Assembly: GCA_905250115.1 (NCBI GenBank)
Contig: CAJNOI010000107.1
Location: 102,144 to 166,143 of the forward strand
Direction of reading: 5' to 3'
Length of the DNA: 64,000 nucleotides
From: Adineta steineri
Taxonomy: Eukaryota > Rotifera > Eurotatoria > Adinetida > Adinetidae
Shown: in pieces, positions 46,058-56,501 of the stretch
Layout of the letters: every line of letters starts with the position of its first letter
How positions within the stretch are numbered: position 1 is the stretch's first letter
The notes under the pieces: model-generated
Seen by the model: only the letters and a program-made list of their open reading frames with translations
The model's database searches: none
What the model was told of the DNA's origin: nothing
Position numbers and translations under genes: made by a program

Positions 46058-46702
46058 ATGTTACCGAATATATCACAATCGCTTACTGCTGTTGATGTAC
46101 ATCATATGAATAGAACAAATATTAACACAAGAAATTATCTTTTATTTAAACCATCACCATCATTCACATTCAGTCATGATTTACGTTTATTTGTAACAGG
46201 TCAAATTCCTTCAAATACCATATCGTCTTCCTCTCGCATATCAACAAATACTTCAATGCTAAAACGACGAAATAATATACATAAGAAAAATCATAAACAA
46301 ACAAATAATAATAATATTTATGAATCTCTTGTTCGATCTATAGCACGTTGTTTACCATCAACTGAACGTGATATATTACATGATAATATAACACTTCTTT
46401 CAGATTCATTTACTAGTATTCCAATATCTTTATTACCAAATAATGGTTCAGTTCATTCGCATAACATATCGAAAATACAAACATATAATATTAATTCTAA
46501 TAATAAACAAAAATCAAATAGAAACATAACAACGGATTATAAAGCTTTATTATCATCATCAGCAGATACTCTTAATCGTGTAATATCAAATCATCAATAT
46601 AATGAAAAGGATAATAATAGAATAATTACAAAATTACCACGTTTGCCAAAAATTCCAACTCGAAAACAATTACATGTTTATATACCACAAGTAACTTATT
46701 AA
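46058..46702 (+). CDS. Uncharacterised basic, Asn/Ser-rich protein
   Basis: The frame opens at 46010, but the acceptor-like AG at 46053 directly before ATG 46058 makes M-L-P-N-I-S-Q the better start, giving 214 residues. The protein is rich in Asn, Ser, Ile, Lys and Arg and has no signal peptide, membrane segment or family I recognise. Two segments look more constrained: Y-E-S-L-V-R-S-I-A-R-C-L-P-S-T-E-R-D-I-L and the C-terminal K-L-P-R-L-P-K-I-P-T-R-K-Q-L. The latter is a proline/basic motif that may bind a partner. It is probably intrinsically disordered and cytosolic or nuclear. It is convergent with the candidate neuropeptide gene at 47327. Confidence 0.6.
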   Translation: MLPNISQSLTAVDVHHMNRTNINTRNYLLFKPSPSFTFSHDLRLFVTGQIPSNTISSSSRISTNTSMLKRRNNIHKKNHKQTNNNNIYESLVRSIARCLPSTERDILHDNITLLSDSFTSIPISLLPNNGSVHSHNISKIQTYNINSNNKQKSNRNITTDYKALLSSSADTLNRVISNHQYNEKDNNRIITKLPRLPKIPTRKQLHVYIPQVTY

Positions 46703-47326
46703 TTGTATCTATGTTTGTAAATTTATATTTTCTTTAATTATAATGTAAAAAAAAAACAAGAATGAAACTATTTTTTGTTTGTGATTATTCATTTGAATAT
46801 ATACATTTCCTTCCTTTTCTTTTCCATTTGATAACTAATTATTATATGAAGTACAGTGTTACTTCTTATATATCATTGTCATAAGCAATTATAGTTTTCA
46901 AAGTTTAATTTTATTAATAATTTGTCTATGATAGGCTTTTTACTCGTTAGTTATAATGAATCTAAATCTTTTTTTTATTCATGCAGAAACAACCATTTAA
47001 AAACCAAATTATCATTAATATTTTTTGAAATATAAAACCAAATGTTGCTTTTCTACTTGCATATCATATATGATTAACATATAATTAACAACTGTCCTAA
47101 CATATTATCTTAACATCTCTTTTCTTTCATATTAGAAAAATCCTGGATTTTCTATTTTGTAAAGATATATACAGTCGAATACTTGTCATATATAACAACA
47201 ATAAACATTATTTATCATACTATAAGATAACTTGCTTATTTATTTTCTTTCTCTTTTTTTCTGGTTAATAAAGAAAACAAAGCAAAATATTAATGATTAT
47301 AATTAAAATATCTAATTGTTTTAATA
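46703..47326. other. AT-rich spacer between convergent genes
   Basis: Nothing recognised beyond presumed 3' UTRs of the two convergent genes. Confidence 0.5.
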
Positions 47327-47674
47327 TTAACCAAAAAATGCATCCCAATGATGTTTTCGACCAAATGATTGACGTTTAGCTGGAGTAAAATCACTTATTA
47401 GATTTGATTGACTAAGAAAAGATGTTGGTGGAAATATAAAATTAGCTGCTCGTTGTGCTACATATATTTCATCACTATTGTCATCATGTTCTTGTTCATT
47501 ACTTTCATTTATTTCTATTAATGATATAAAACGATCATCAATTGCCATTGAAGAGCAAATTTGTATTATAATAAAACATGATACTAAACAGATCAAAACA
47601 AAATTAAAAAGAACTTGATTAAAAAGAAATATTAACTGACCAATAAAAGATAATAAATAGAAATTTGAAACCAT
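47327..47674 (-). CDS. Candidate neuropeptide precursor with a C-terminal amidated peptide
   Basis: A 115-residue single-exon protein. The N-terminus is strongly hydrophobic (residues about 5-42), consistent with a long signal peptide that could instead start inside the first hydrophobic run. An acidic spacer follows (E-I-N-E-S-N-E-Q-E-H-D-D-N-S-D-E). The end is A-K-R-Q-S-F-G-R-K-H-H-W-D-A-F-F-G and stop. K100-R101 is a dibasic cleavage site, Q102 could cyclise to pyroglutamate, and G115 is an amide donor, so a mature pQ...DAFF-amide of 13 residues is predicted. A second cut at R-K would leave H-H-W-D-A-F-F-amide. That layout (signal, acidic spacer, dibasic site, Gly end) is the standard one for neuropeptide precursors. 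I do not recognise the peptide family, and homology to a known hormone is not claimed. Confidence 0.6.
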   Translation of the reverse strand: MVSNFYLLSFIGQLIFLFNQVLFNFVLICLVSCFIIIQICSSMAIDDRFISLIEINESNEQEHDDNSDEIYVAQRAANFIFPPTSFLSQSNLISDFTPAKRQSFGRKHHWDAFFG

Positions 47675-49048
47675 GATGATATTGAATTCTTGTTATTATA
47701 AATGATTTATTTGTTACCGTTCTTATTATTAAATCAAAAAAAGAAGAGGAGATGGATGTATAGAATGGATTTATGTCGAACTAATTAAATGGTTTTTTTT
47801 ATCTGATCTATTCCTATAAGAAAAATTAGAGATTAATTTTTGTTATTATTGATCACGGCATCTATTCTTTTTTCTTCTTCTTGATGATTGTCTTCTGTTT
47901 TGTTGTTTTCTCTTTTGTTCAATAATCTCAAAAAAAAGAAACATGACTAACTTATGATATTTTACTGATACAATACTATAAATTAGCTTACTTAGAGAGA
48001 ATATATGATCGTGCATGTCACACACTTAACCTTGTCGTCGTATTATATTGATAGTCATTATTTATGTAAAAAGTGTATATAAACAAAGACTATATCTATA
48101 ATAGATTATAGGAAAACCTTGAAGATTTTCTTACAAAGAACATAAGAACTATAAAAATCAACTTGCTTAAATCGATACTTAATAATAAAAAAACAATACT
48201 CGAAAATATGATTTATAACGATCAATATTCGAACTAGAACGAATAATTCTGTTTAAATAATAACTGTAAAGATTTAACTTGAAATAAATTCAATAATATG
48301 TCATGTTATAGAGAAAACTCGTTTTAACGTTATATCAAACATTAAATAGATAGCATCTCCAAAATATCGATTACATAATATTTAACCAACAACAACTTTA
48401 TATAAGAGAATAAGCAAGTAAAACTATCCCAGTAAAGACTGCGCATTTACTTACAACTATGAATATGATTTCTATGTTGCTATATTTTATATAATATTTA
48501 TTCACTTCTTTTAACAAACAGGAATAGATACTGTCAAATATGTGACTTTAATAGTATGATATAATGCTTATTTAATGTATATTGATATGTATCGATAGAA
48601 TCTATGTTTTCATTGGTATAATGTTTGTATCTTTACCAATGATTTATTACCAGTATTACTACCAGATGTATAATAATGTAATTGTTGTGTTTTGATTGTT
48701 AGCACGAAATGAATCATTGTGATATTATTCATTTGTTATTCTATATTCATCTACGAATTTTTGTTTAAATCCCACATTTTTTTGAAATTATTTTAGTGTG
48801 AAACACTTGTGCAAAAAATAAGAATAAAATGATAAAATAAGGAAACACAAGTGAAATGCGTTATTTATACATATGTACGGACTAAAGCAATAGTTGATGA
48901 AAAATAGAAGACATGCAACATTATGAATTAATTCTGTGAAATTACACAAAACGAAACGTAGAGAAAAAGAAAAAGAAAAAAAAACGTAATTTAGTCATAT
49001 GTTAGGAATTATTGTTTTCATCATATCAAGAAAAAATATGTTTAGTTC
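47675..49048. other. AT-rich intergenic region
   Basis: No ORF, RNA or repeat recognised. It separates the promoter of the candidate neuropeptide gene from the 3' end of the SPA17-like gene. Confidence 0.5.
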
Positions 49049-52000
49049 TTATTTTTCCATATCTTTTCGGACTCGATAACCACGATAAGCAGCCTAAGAT
49101 TAAAAGAAATAGAATAATATAATTTCAAAGAAATGAATTTTTGTTTTACTTGAATTTTAACAGCTGCGGCACTATCATCTTCTTCACCTTCTGGCTCTTT
49201 GTTTCCTTCAACTGACGATGATAAAACTAGAAAATAAACAAATAAGAATTAGATATAAGAATTTTTGTATTTTACTTTTATTATGAGAATTATCATATTC
49301 ATCATGTCCATGTGAAGATGTTGATGTTGGATGTTGATCATTAGTACCACCTGTAACTAATTCTTTACGAGTTTTATATCCTCGAAATGATGCTTGAATA
49401 CGTGTAGCTGCTTTTTCAAGATTTGGATCACTCATATCGATATCGTCGTCTTCTTCGTTAAGATTTGAACGTTGTTCTCGATCGAAATCGGAATCACGTG
49501 GAACTTGTGTATGTCGTTCAAAATCTTCACTTAATTGTGTTGGTTCACGTTCAAGACGAGGACGATCAGTATCGTTGTGTTCACCTTTTAAAAAATATAT
49601 ATTAATTATATAAGATCGATCTATACAATTTATTCAATCGATCATAAAAAATATACAGCTCGTACTGTCAAATGTCAATGATATTCTATTCGTTGGCCTA
49701 TATATATATATATCCCTTATTTTTTTTCTACACTAAAGCGAATGTCAGATACAGTACAGTATTTGATACACTATGCATGATGCAGATGATCAAAGCTTCA
49801 ATCCATATTTTTTGACAGACAATTATATAAATAGAAAATTATACGTTGTGTATTTCCCTAATGATGTCTTAGTATTAGCGAAAAAGATATGAAAAGAAAT
49901 ATCGACGTCATACATAAATTCCCTAATGACAAAAGATTATCATCATACGAAACGCGTATATGTATTTCTAAATAACTAAGAAAAAGAAGAAGAAAAAAAA
50001 TAATATTTGATGATTTTCAATTATTTTATCTCCATAATATAAATATTAACATGCATGATTGAAATGACTTACTCGAGTATGATTTTATAAAATGTTTATA
50101 TACACAAATTTTGTATGAGAAACGATTTTTTTGTTTTGTCTATCTGTCTGTATGGATATCTATCGAATGCATAAGAGATACAAACAATATCTACTGCTGA
50201 TGGTTTGTACTTGTATTTGCCTGATATTCTCTTCTTCTTTTTTTCTTTCCTTCTCTCTATCGATAAGCTAAACTGTCGCATTTCTTTATCCGTAGGCAAA
50301 ATCTTCTCTCAGCGACGATAACATATTAGGAGAAAAAAATTGTAGCCATGTAACTGGTAATAGTGAACTGTTTCTTTTATACTGAGATATAATACTATAC
50401 CACGTTATATGCAAGAAAAGAACAGAAATGATAATGTACTATAATTTCCATATATAGACATTTGTATAAAACAGAAAATCATCTAAACTTACCAGTCTCA
50501 GTTTGATGAGTATGTTTAGTATCATGTCCATGTTCATTATCGTGTTTTTCACTTTGATGATGTGATGTTTTATCATTGTGAGAATCCTTAAAATAATTCA
50601 ATTTTTCAGTAAGTTATAATTATTAAAAAAAAACAATAAGATATATACATGATGTTCTGGTCGATCAGATAATTGTTCACGTTCACTAGTAGCACTACCA
50701 GGTGATGCATGTCCTTGATTACCACTTTGTTGTCGACCCTTATGACCACGAAATCGTGCCTAATATAAAATGATATATGTTTGAAGAAAAAAATCAAACT
50801 ATGAATTAAAAATCAAACTTGAATAGATCTTGCAGCACGATCTTGTTCCTGTTTTTCTTCTTCAGTAAGTTCGGCATCGAATTGTTGATCTTCTTCTACT
50901 GGAGTAGCCTAGAAAAAAAAAGAATCGAATTAAAATTATTTTAAACATAAGTTAATAGTTTACTTTGTGTTCAGGAGTATGTTGTTCTGCATGTGGTGTT
51001 GGTGTATGTGGTGATTTCTAAATAATATTTATAAAAGATAACAAATCTTATCTTCTTTCTATTATTTAAAATTACTTGATTATCATGATGGAATGATTGA
51101 TGTTCATCTTCCTTTGGTGTTCCTGATTGTCCACGATCATAACCTAATTCTTGTTGATCTGTATCAATCACATCTTTATTCTAAAATAAAAGTTTCGAGA
51201 TTAATTTAAATAGATTATATAACTCGAATATTACTTGTTTCATTTTTTCAACATCTTGTCGGGCTTTATGACCACGGAATTTTGCTTGAATTTTTGTTGC
51301 TGCATTATTAACTTCGGGATCATTGACCGGATATTCTTCCTAAGATAATATATATATAAGATAATTTAATAATTTCTTCTGCTCAAATCAATTCACATAC
51401 TTGAAAACCTTGATTATTATAATAACGATCTTCGAGTGTAGTTTGTTTATCAGGTAAATAAGATTCACCTTGCTCTAAATGATACATAAGACGTTAAAAA
51501 TAATAATGAATACTCGAATGATTTTTTATCTAATTTAATTTATTTCCAAAGAAATCAATCAAACGAAAAGTAAAATTAATCTACTATATTTCCGTACATT
51601 ACAAAAAGCCGAGAATATTTCAACCAAAATAACTATATATAGAAACAAGATATGACTTTTCAACTAAATATAAACAGTTCGATACACATTTAATCAATTA
51701 GTACTTTCTCCAATGATAAAATGCTTTCACGCTTATGAATAGACAGGATATGTGTAAAACGAAAGAATAAGTACTGTGTAATTATTTGAATAGCGGAAGA
51801 ATTTAAAAGAAGAAAAAAAAGTTACTAATCTACAGTTTTTCAAAACCTTTCATATTTACATCATATGTAAATAGTTATTGAAAAATGATTTATTTATAAT
51901 GAACATTTATTATAGTGTATTGCGTGAGTTGGAATATTTTCTAGAGACGATTAATCAACAATGCATGTTTAATTGAGGTTGATATACTTTTGTGTTAGTG

Positions 52001-54679
52001 ATAAATTATTCTCTATTATTGCGTTAAGATTAAAACATCTTTTAATATAACTTATACTAAAATGCAATGAAACTATATAGTGTTAATCTTTTGATTAATA
52101 TATTTTTTAATATAAATCGATCTTGTGTCTTAAAAAACTTCTTTTTCGCTTCTTATTTAATTAACACACGCATATATAAGAAATAATAATAATAGTAGTA
52201 GTAGTAATAGAGTTATCGATTACCGATAAAAACTTAATAATACTCATAAAAAACAGAAAGAAAGAAAGAACACACAAAATGGTTAGTTTTATTGTTATTT
52301 TGAATGAATAACTTGATTAAAACTATTTAATACTTGTTCAGCTTTACGTCTTATATCATCAGGTAGATCGTCAGGAATGTTATGTTCATTATTTGTTAAA
52401 TGAATAACAGTATTTTTTAAATTTGTATTTTCATTTGGTATTGATGATGATGATGAATTATCAAGAAAAACTTGACGTACACGTTTTGTTACTGTTACAT
52501 TAACAACTTCATGTTCATTTGTTTCAGCATTTAAAGTATTTAAATCAAGTGTTGGACCCATTTTATCATAAAGTGCTTTTAAAAATGAATTATCTGATGA
52601 TTGTGATGCAACATATATCGTAATAATATTCATTAAACGTTTTTTAATATTATTATTTTCATCATTAATTATCTGATTTTGTTGTATATCATTGAAACAT
52701 TGTTCAAGATGTTCATTGATAATTTGTCTTTCTTCTTTATTACCAATAATACGTTTATGTACATAATCAATAAGTTTTTGTTTTTCATCTTTATCTGAAA
52801 GAATTTTTTCACGAACAAATGTTATTACTTCTTGTTTGAGTTTAACAATTGTTTCATTATTTGAATATGATATTGTTGTTTCGAAATTATTTTTTACTGT
52901 TGTTTGTTCATCATTATCATTTGATGGTAATAATGGTGGTGGTGGAGTTGTTGCTAATTTTTCTTCCGAATCAATAAAAGGAACATTGGCAAATTTGTCA
53001 ACAGTGATTGATGATGATTGCTCACAAATTGAATTTTTTTTCTTATTTGTTGTTGATACATCATCTTTTAGATATTTTTCTTTGTTTTTCTTGCCTTTTG
53101 ACGTACATACACCCATTTATTATCGTTGTTGTTCTACTACTCGTTTTTTTTTTCTCTTTTCTGAATTGTCTTACTCTTATTGCTGGTTAGTTTATGGTTA
53201 TAGACGCGATAGTAATAGAATATTTTGTCATTAGTGTTGTTCTTATTCTTCTTTCTACTATTTCTCTCTATTTCTTTATTAGAGAAAGAACGAGCGAATC
53301 AGCAAAAATGTTTCTATTCGATTAATGTTGATGAACTTTTTCACCATATATATAAACTATTGCCTGCGATGCATTTACAAACCAAAGATCAGTTGATTGA
53401 ATCGATAAAAAGAAACGTTATAATAATGAAGCCTTTTTTTCCTATATTTCAAAATGCATTATATATATATGTCCAGAGGCGAATGGTGCCAATTGCTTTT
53501 TTACACATGCCCATATGGGTTTCTTTTTTTTTGTCATTTTTTTTATTCATATCCCTTATTGATTCTGATCCGCAATGTATTAGAATTCTTACGAGACATT
53601 TGTCATTCTTCTTCTTCCGAGCTGATCTAATTTATGTATGCATTTATCAATGGAAGAGAAATCGTAGACGAGACAGTTACATTTTCAGTTATATGAACAT
53701 CTGTATATTGTCTATATACAAACGATCATATGAACTTAACAATCGTTCCTTTGAGTACTATCTCATCATGTGAATAATTGATTGGGAGGGAAGAAAGACA
53801 AAATGAAGAGTACTCTATGAATGAAGACTAATAAATAACAAACAATTCCATCACATTATCTATGTCTTTCTTTTCTTCTGTAAGTCGTTATTAATGATTC
53901 AATTAAAGACTGGATCACCATTATCACCAACAGACAAATATATACATATATGAAACATTCGAACTTTACTATATGTACAATAGATGATAAGACATTGGCA
54001 GATGGAAAATCCATCAGGAAAAAGAAATTTGATATGTGCACAGCATGCAAAAAATAAAAGGAGAAAGAAAACTATAACGAGTAACATCAATCGTTGATAA
54101 TGGTAATGATGAGATTTGCGTCAGACGCGAGCACGCGTGCATAAATCTACTGTCGATAGTTGACGATCCATTAGAACAATTCATCTTTTTTTTCTTCTGA
54201 CGATGACAAATCATTCTAGCAGAGGATGTTATATCAACGAGGATATAGAGTAAAGATTACATATCGAGTAAAGTCATTCAATATATAAATACTACTGATG
54301 ATCTTTTGTCTCAACACATAGTTATAGAAAAAATTATAAGTATAGAAGAAAAACGAGCATTTCACCAACTTAATTATTCAAGCGAATTAATTTGATATTT
54401 ATCAAGTTACGACTTTTCATGTTCAGAAAAGATCGATTATCTTACAAGAAAAAATTTTCTTGATTACGATATATAGTATAAAGTTCAATAGCAAAATTTT
54501 CAAGGACAAAAAAAAAGTATCAACTTACCACGTCGTTGCAGTAATCTCTCAAAATAATCAGCAGCAAATTCATTAATATTTCTTGGTTGACTTCGAAGAA
54601 TTTCAGTTGATAAACCAACTAAAAGGCTTTGAAAACCTTTTGGTACACGTAATTTTGTATTTGAAAATGGAATCACCAT
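49049..54679 (-). CDS. SPA17: SPA17-like RIIa-domain protein with four IQ motifs
   Basis: Exon 1 (54679-54529) encodes the RIIa dimerisation/docking domain: I-P-F-S-N-T-K-L-R-V-P-K-G-F, L-S-T-E-I-L-R-S-Q-P, F-A-A-D-Y-F-E-R-L-L. Exon 2 (from 51474) continues in phase with L-E-D-R-Y-Y-N-N-Q-G-F, as in mammalian SPA17. About nine more exons follow down to the TAA at 49051-49049. They carry four IQ (calmodulin-binding) motifs: T-K-I-Q-A-K-F-R-G-H-K, R-S-I-Q-A-R-F-R-G-H-K, T-R-I-Q-A-S-F-R-G-Y-K and V-K-I-Q-A-A-Y-R-G-Y-R. Glu/Asp- and His/Gln/Ser-rich linkers separate them. Mammalian SPA17 has a single IQ and sits in sperm flagella and motile cilia, binding AKAPs through RIIa. The 3-kb first intron encloses another gene (52295-53116). 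Confidence 0.88.
52295..53116 (-). CDS. Probable N-myristoylated protein nested in the SPA17 intron
   Basis: Single-exon protein of 273 residues inside the first intron of the SPA17-like gene, on the same strand. It starts M-G-V-C-T-S-K-G-K-K: Gly2 with Ser/Thr at position 6 fits an N-myristoylation signal, and Cys4 could be palmitoylated, so inner-leaflet membrane attachment is likely. A Ser/Thr/Pro-rich part follows (T-T-P-P-P-P-L-L-P-S). A helical, charged middle (about residues 95-175) and an Asn-rich tail end with D-D-L-P-D-D-I-R-R-K-A-E-Q-V-L-N-S-F. No known domain was recognised. Codon-level composition and the clean frame with stop argue it is real. How its transcript is separated from SPA17 is not evident. 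Confidence 0.7.
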   Translation of the reverse strand: MGVCTSKGKKNKEKYLKDDVSTTNKKKNSICEQSSSITVDKFANVPFIDSEEKLATTPPPPLLPSNDNDEQTTVKNNFETTISYSNNETIVKLKQEVITFVREKILSDKDEKQKLIDYVHKRIIGNKEERQIINEHLEQCFNDIQQNQIINDENNNIKKRLMNIITIYVASQSSDNSFLKALYDKMGPTLDLNTLNAETNEHEVVNVTVTKRVRQVFLDNSSSSSIPNENTNLKNTVIHLTNNEHNIPDDLPDDIRRKAEQVLNSFNQVIHSK

Positions 54680-55999
54680 GATTGAGAGTTTTTTTTGTTA
54701 TTGTTTATAAAAAAAAAAAAGAAGAATATCTGAAAGAAAAAATAACAACGACAATTAATTACGGAACAATTTTTATAATATAAAAATTTCTTTCAAGAAT
54801 GTAAATCTCGTATCACCAGTAACAATAACACGACGGGAATGGAAAAAAAATCATACCCAAGAGACGAAGTGAGTGAAGCAGAACAAACGGAAACCATGGC
54901 AGACTGAGACAAACAGGGGGCGATAGACAACACAAATGGCTCAATGAAAAAGTCCAATAGTGGAAGGGAACAAACAGAGGGCGCAGTTTTTGTAAAAATA
55001 ATTACATTATTTTCAATATATGTTTGAAGAACCTAATCGTTTTAAATAACACACCAAAGTGACTATAAGTCAATAATGTCTTTCCGATTTATATATATTT
55101 CGATCCATCTATTTTTTTTTATATAGATTTTCTCCTTCGTTACTCTTCAAAGTCATGCGATTTATGAAATAGAAAACCGGTCTATTAATTATGACCATAT
55201 ATTTTTCATATCTTATTTTATATAGAACAATAGAGAGATGTGTAAATCATAAATTTTTAAAATCTAATAAGCCGATTGTCAACCTGATATATTATTAAAT
55301 AGAATGGAAAATTAAACTAATACAATCTAACTTACTTAACATATTGATAAATAAGAACAGGTAAGAAAAACAATTGTTTCATATCGAATTAAATGAATGC
55401 GAAGACTGTGTACGGAAAAGAAAATGAATAAATATTATCATATGTTATTTGAGTTTGACAGTGCTTATTATTTATAGGGATTCATAGATTCTATTATTTC
55501 TCTTCTTTTCGATAGCACGCACATCTAGGCATTGCAATACAACTAATTTTCTTTTAATCATCTTCTGAAACTATCTTCCGGATTGAAGGAAATCACGTAT
55601 TCATCAATAATTATTTCCTTTAATTATGAAGAAAAAGAAGTAGTCAAAAAGAACTAATTAATTGTTATACTGATAAAAGAAAACAAATATATATTTATGA
55701 ATTTTAAACATCACAATTCTGTATAATTACATTATAACAATTAAGAATACATTCTACAAAATATAAGAAATTATTTGTTGTCATGTTATTTTTCTCTTTT
55801 GATCTCTATTAAAAATGAGTTTTTCTTTGTAAATACTTTTATTTCCTCTTCAACAGAGAGTACAAATGTAGAAGAATCACAAAATAACAACAACAACAAC
55901 GACAGAGTTATTGTCTTTTTAATAATAAAACTTTTTGGTTTTTTTTATTATAAAAACAAGAAGATCGATAGATCTGACACAAACAATAACCGGATCATT
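54680..55999. promoter_or_regulatory. Upstream region of the SPA17-like gene
   Basis: AT-rich except for a GC-richer patch at about 54840-54985, 160-305 bp before the SPA17 start. The patch has two near-identical 14-mers: ACAAACAGGGGGCG (54909-54922) and ACAAACAGAGGGCG (54970-54983). These are candidate factor sites. No ORF is supported; the frame at 55775-56095 overlaps the SmD3 gene antisense. Confidence 0.4.
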
Positions 56000-56501
56000 T
56001 TAACGATCACCTCGTCCACGTCCACCACCGAAACCACCGCGTTCACTACCAGGTGGTCCTCCAGCTCCACGACCACCTGGTTGTCCAACAAATGAATTCA
56101 TTGGTGGTCGACCACGTACACCTCGCCCTCTTGCAATTTGAGCACGTAAAATAGCTGATTTACCACGTCCAGTACCACCTTTAACACCACGCATATTTTT
56201 AAACATGGGTGCATTCTAAAATTTAATTAAAATAATAGGTAAATTCATATAAAAATATGTTTCTTACTTTTAGCATATCAGGGAAGATCATAAAACGAAT
56301 TTTTGATCCACGAACATAGATATATTCAAGTTGTGCTTGTCGACCATCACGATAAGTTACAGTTACATTTGATAATTGACAATTCATATTATCTTCAGCT
56401 TCAATTAATTTACCACGGTAAACTTCTGATGTAACAGATTCTATTGTAATAACATGGCCTTCAGCTTCATGTAGAATTTTAATCGGTACTCCAATAGACA
56501 T
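56000..56501 (-). CDS. SNRPD3: Small nuclear ribonucleoprotein Sm D3
   Basis: Two exons, 56501-56268 and 56215-56000, give 149 residues. The protein opens [16 protein letters not shown], then shows the Sm1 motif ([16 protein letters not shown]) and the Sm2 motif ([11 protein letters not shown]). It continues with P-D-M-L-K-N-A-P-M as in every SmD3, and ends with an Arg/Gly-rich tail ([15 protein letters not shown]), longer and more Gly/Pro-rich than the human one. SmD3 is part of the heptameric ring on U1, U2, U4 and U5 snRNAs; RG tails are arginine-methylated before SMN-mediated assembly. The start fits the universal N-terminus exactly. Confidence 0.97.

Noticed and set aside
53225-53773. 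182-codon plus-strand frame opposite the SPA17 intron
   Set aside because: It is dominated by T-rich codons (Phe, Leu, Ile, Tyr), begins without an ATG and has no conserved motif.
53856-54214. Three overlapping minus-strand frames
   Set aside because: They overlap one another in different frames inside the SPA17 intron; none has a motif or splice support.
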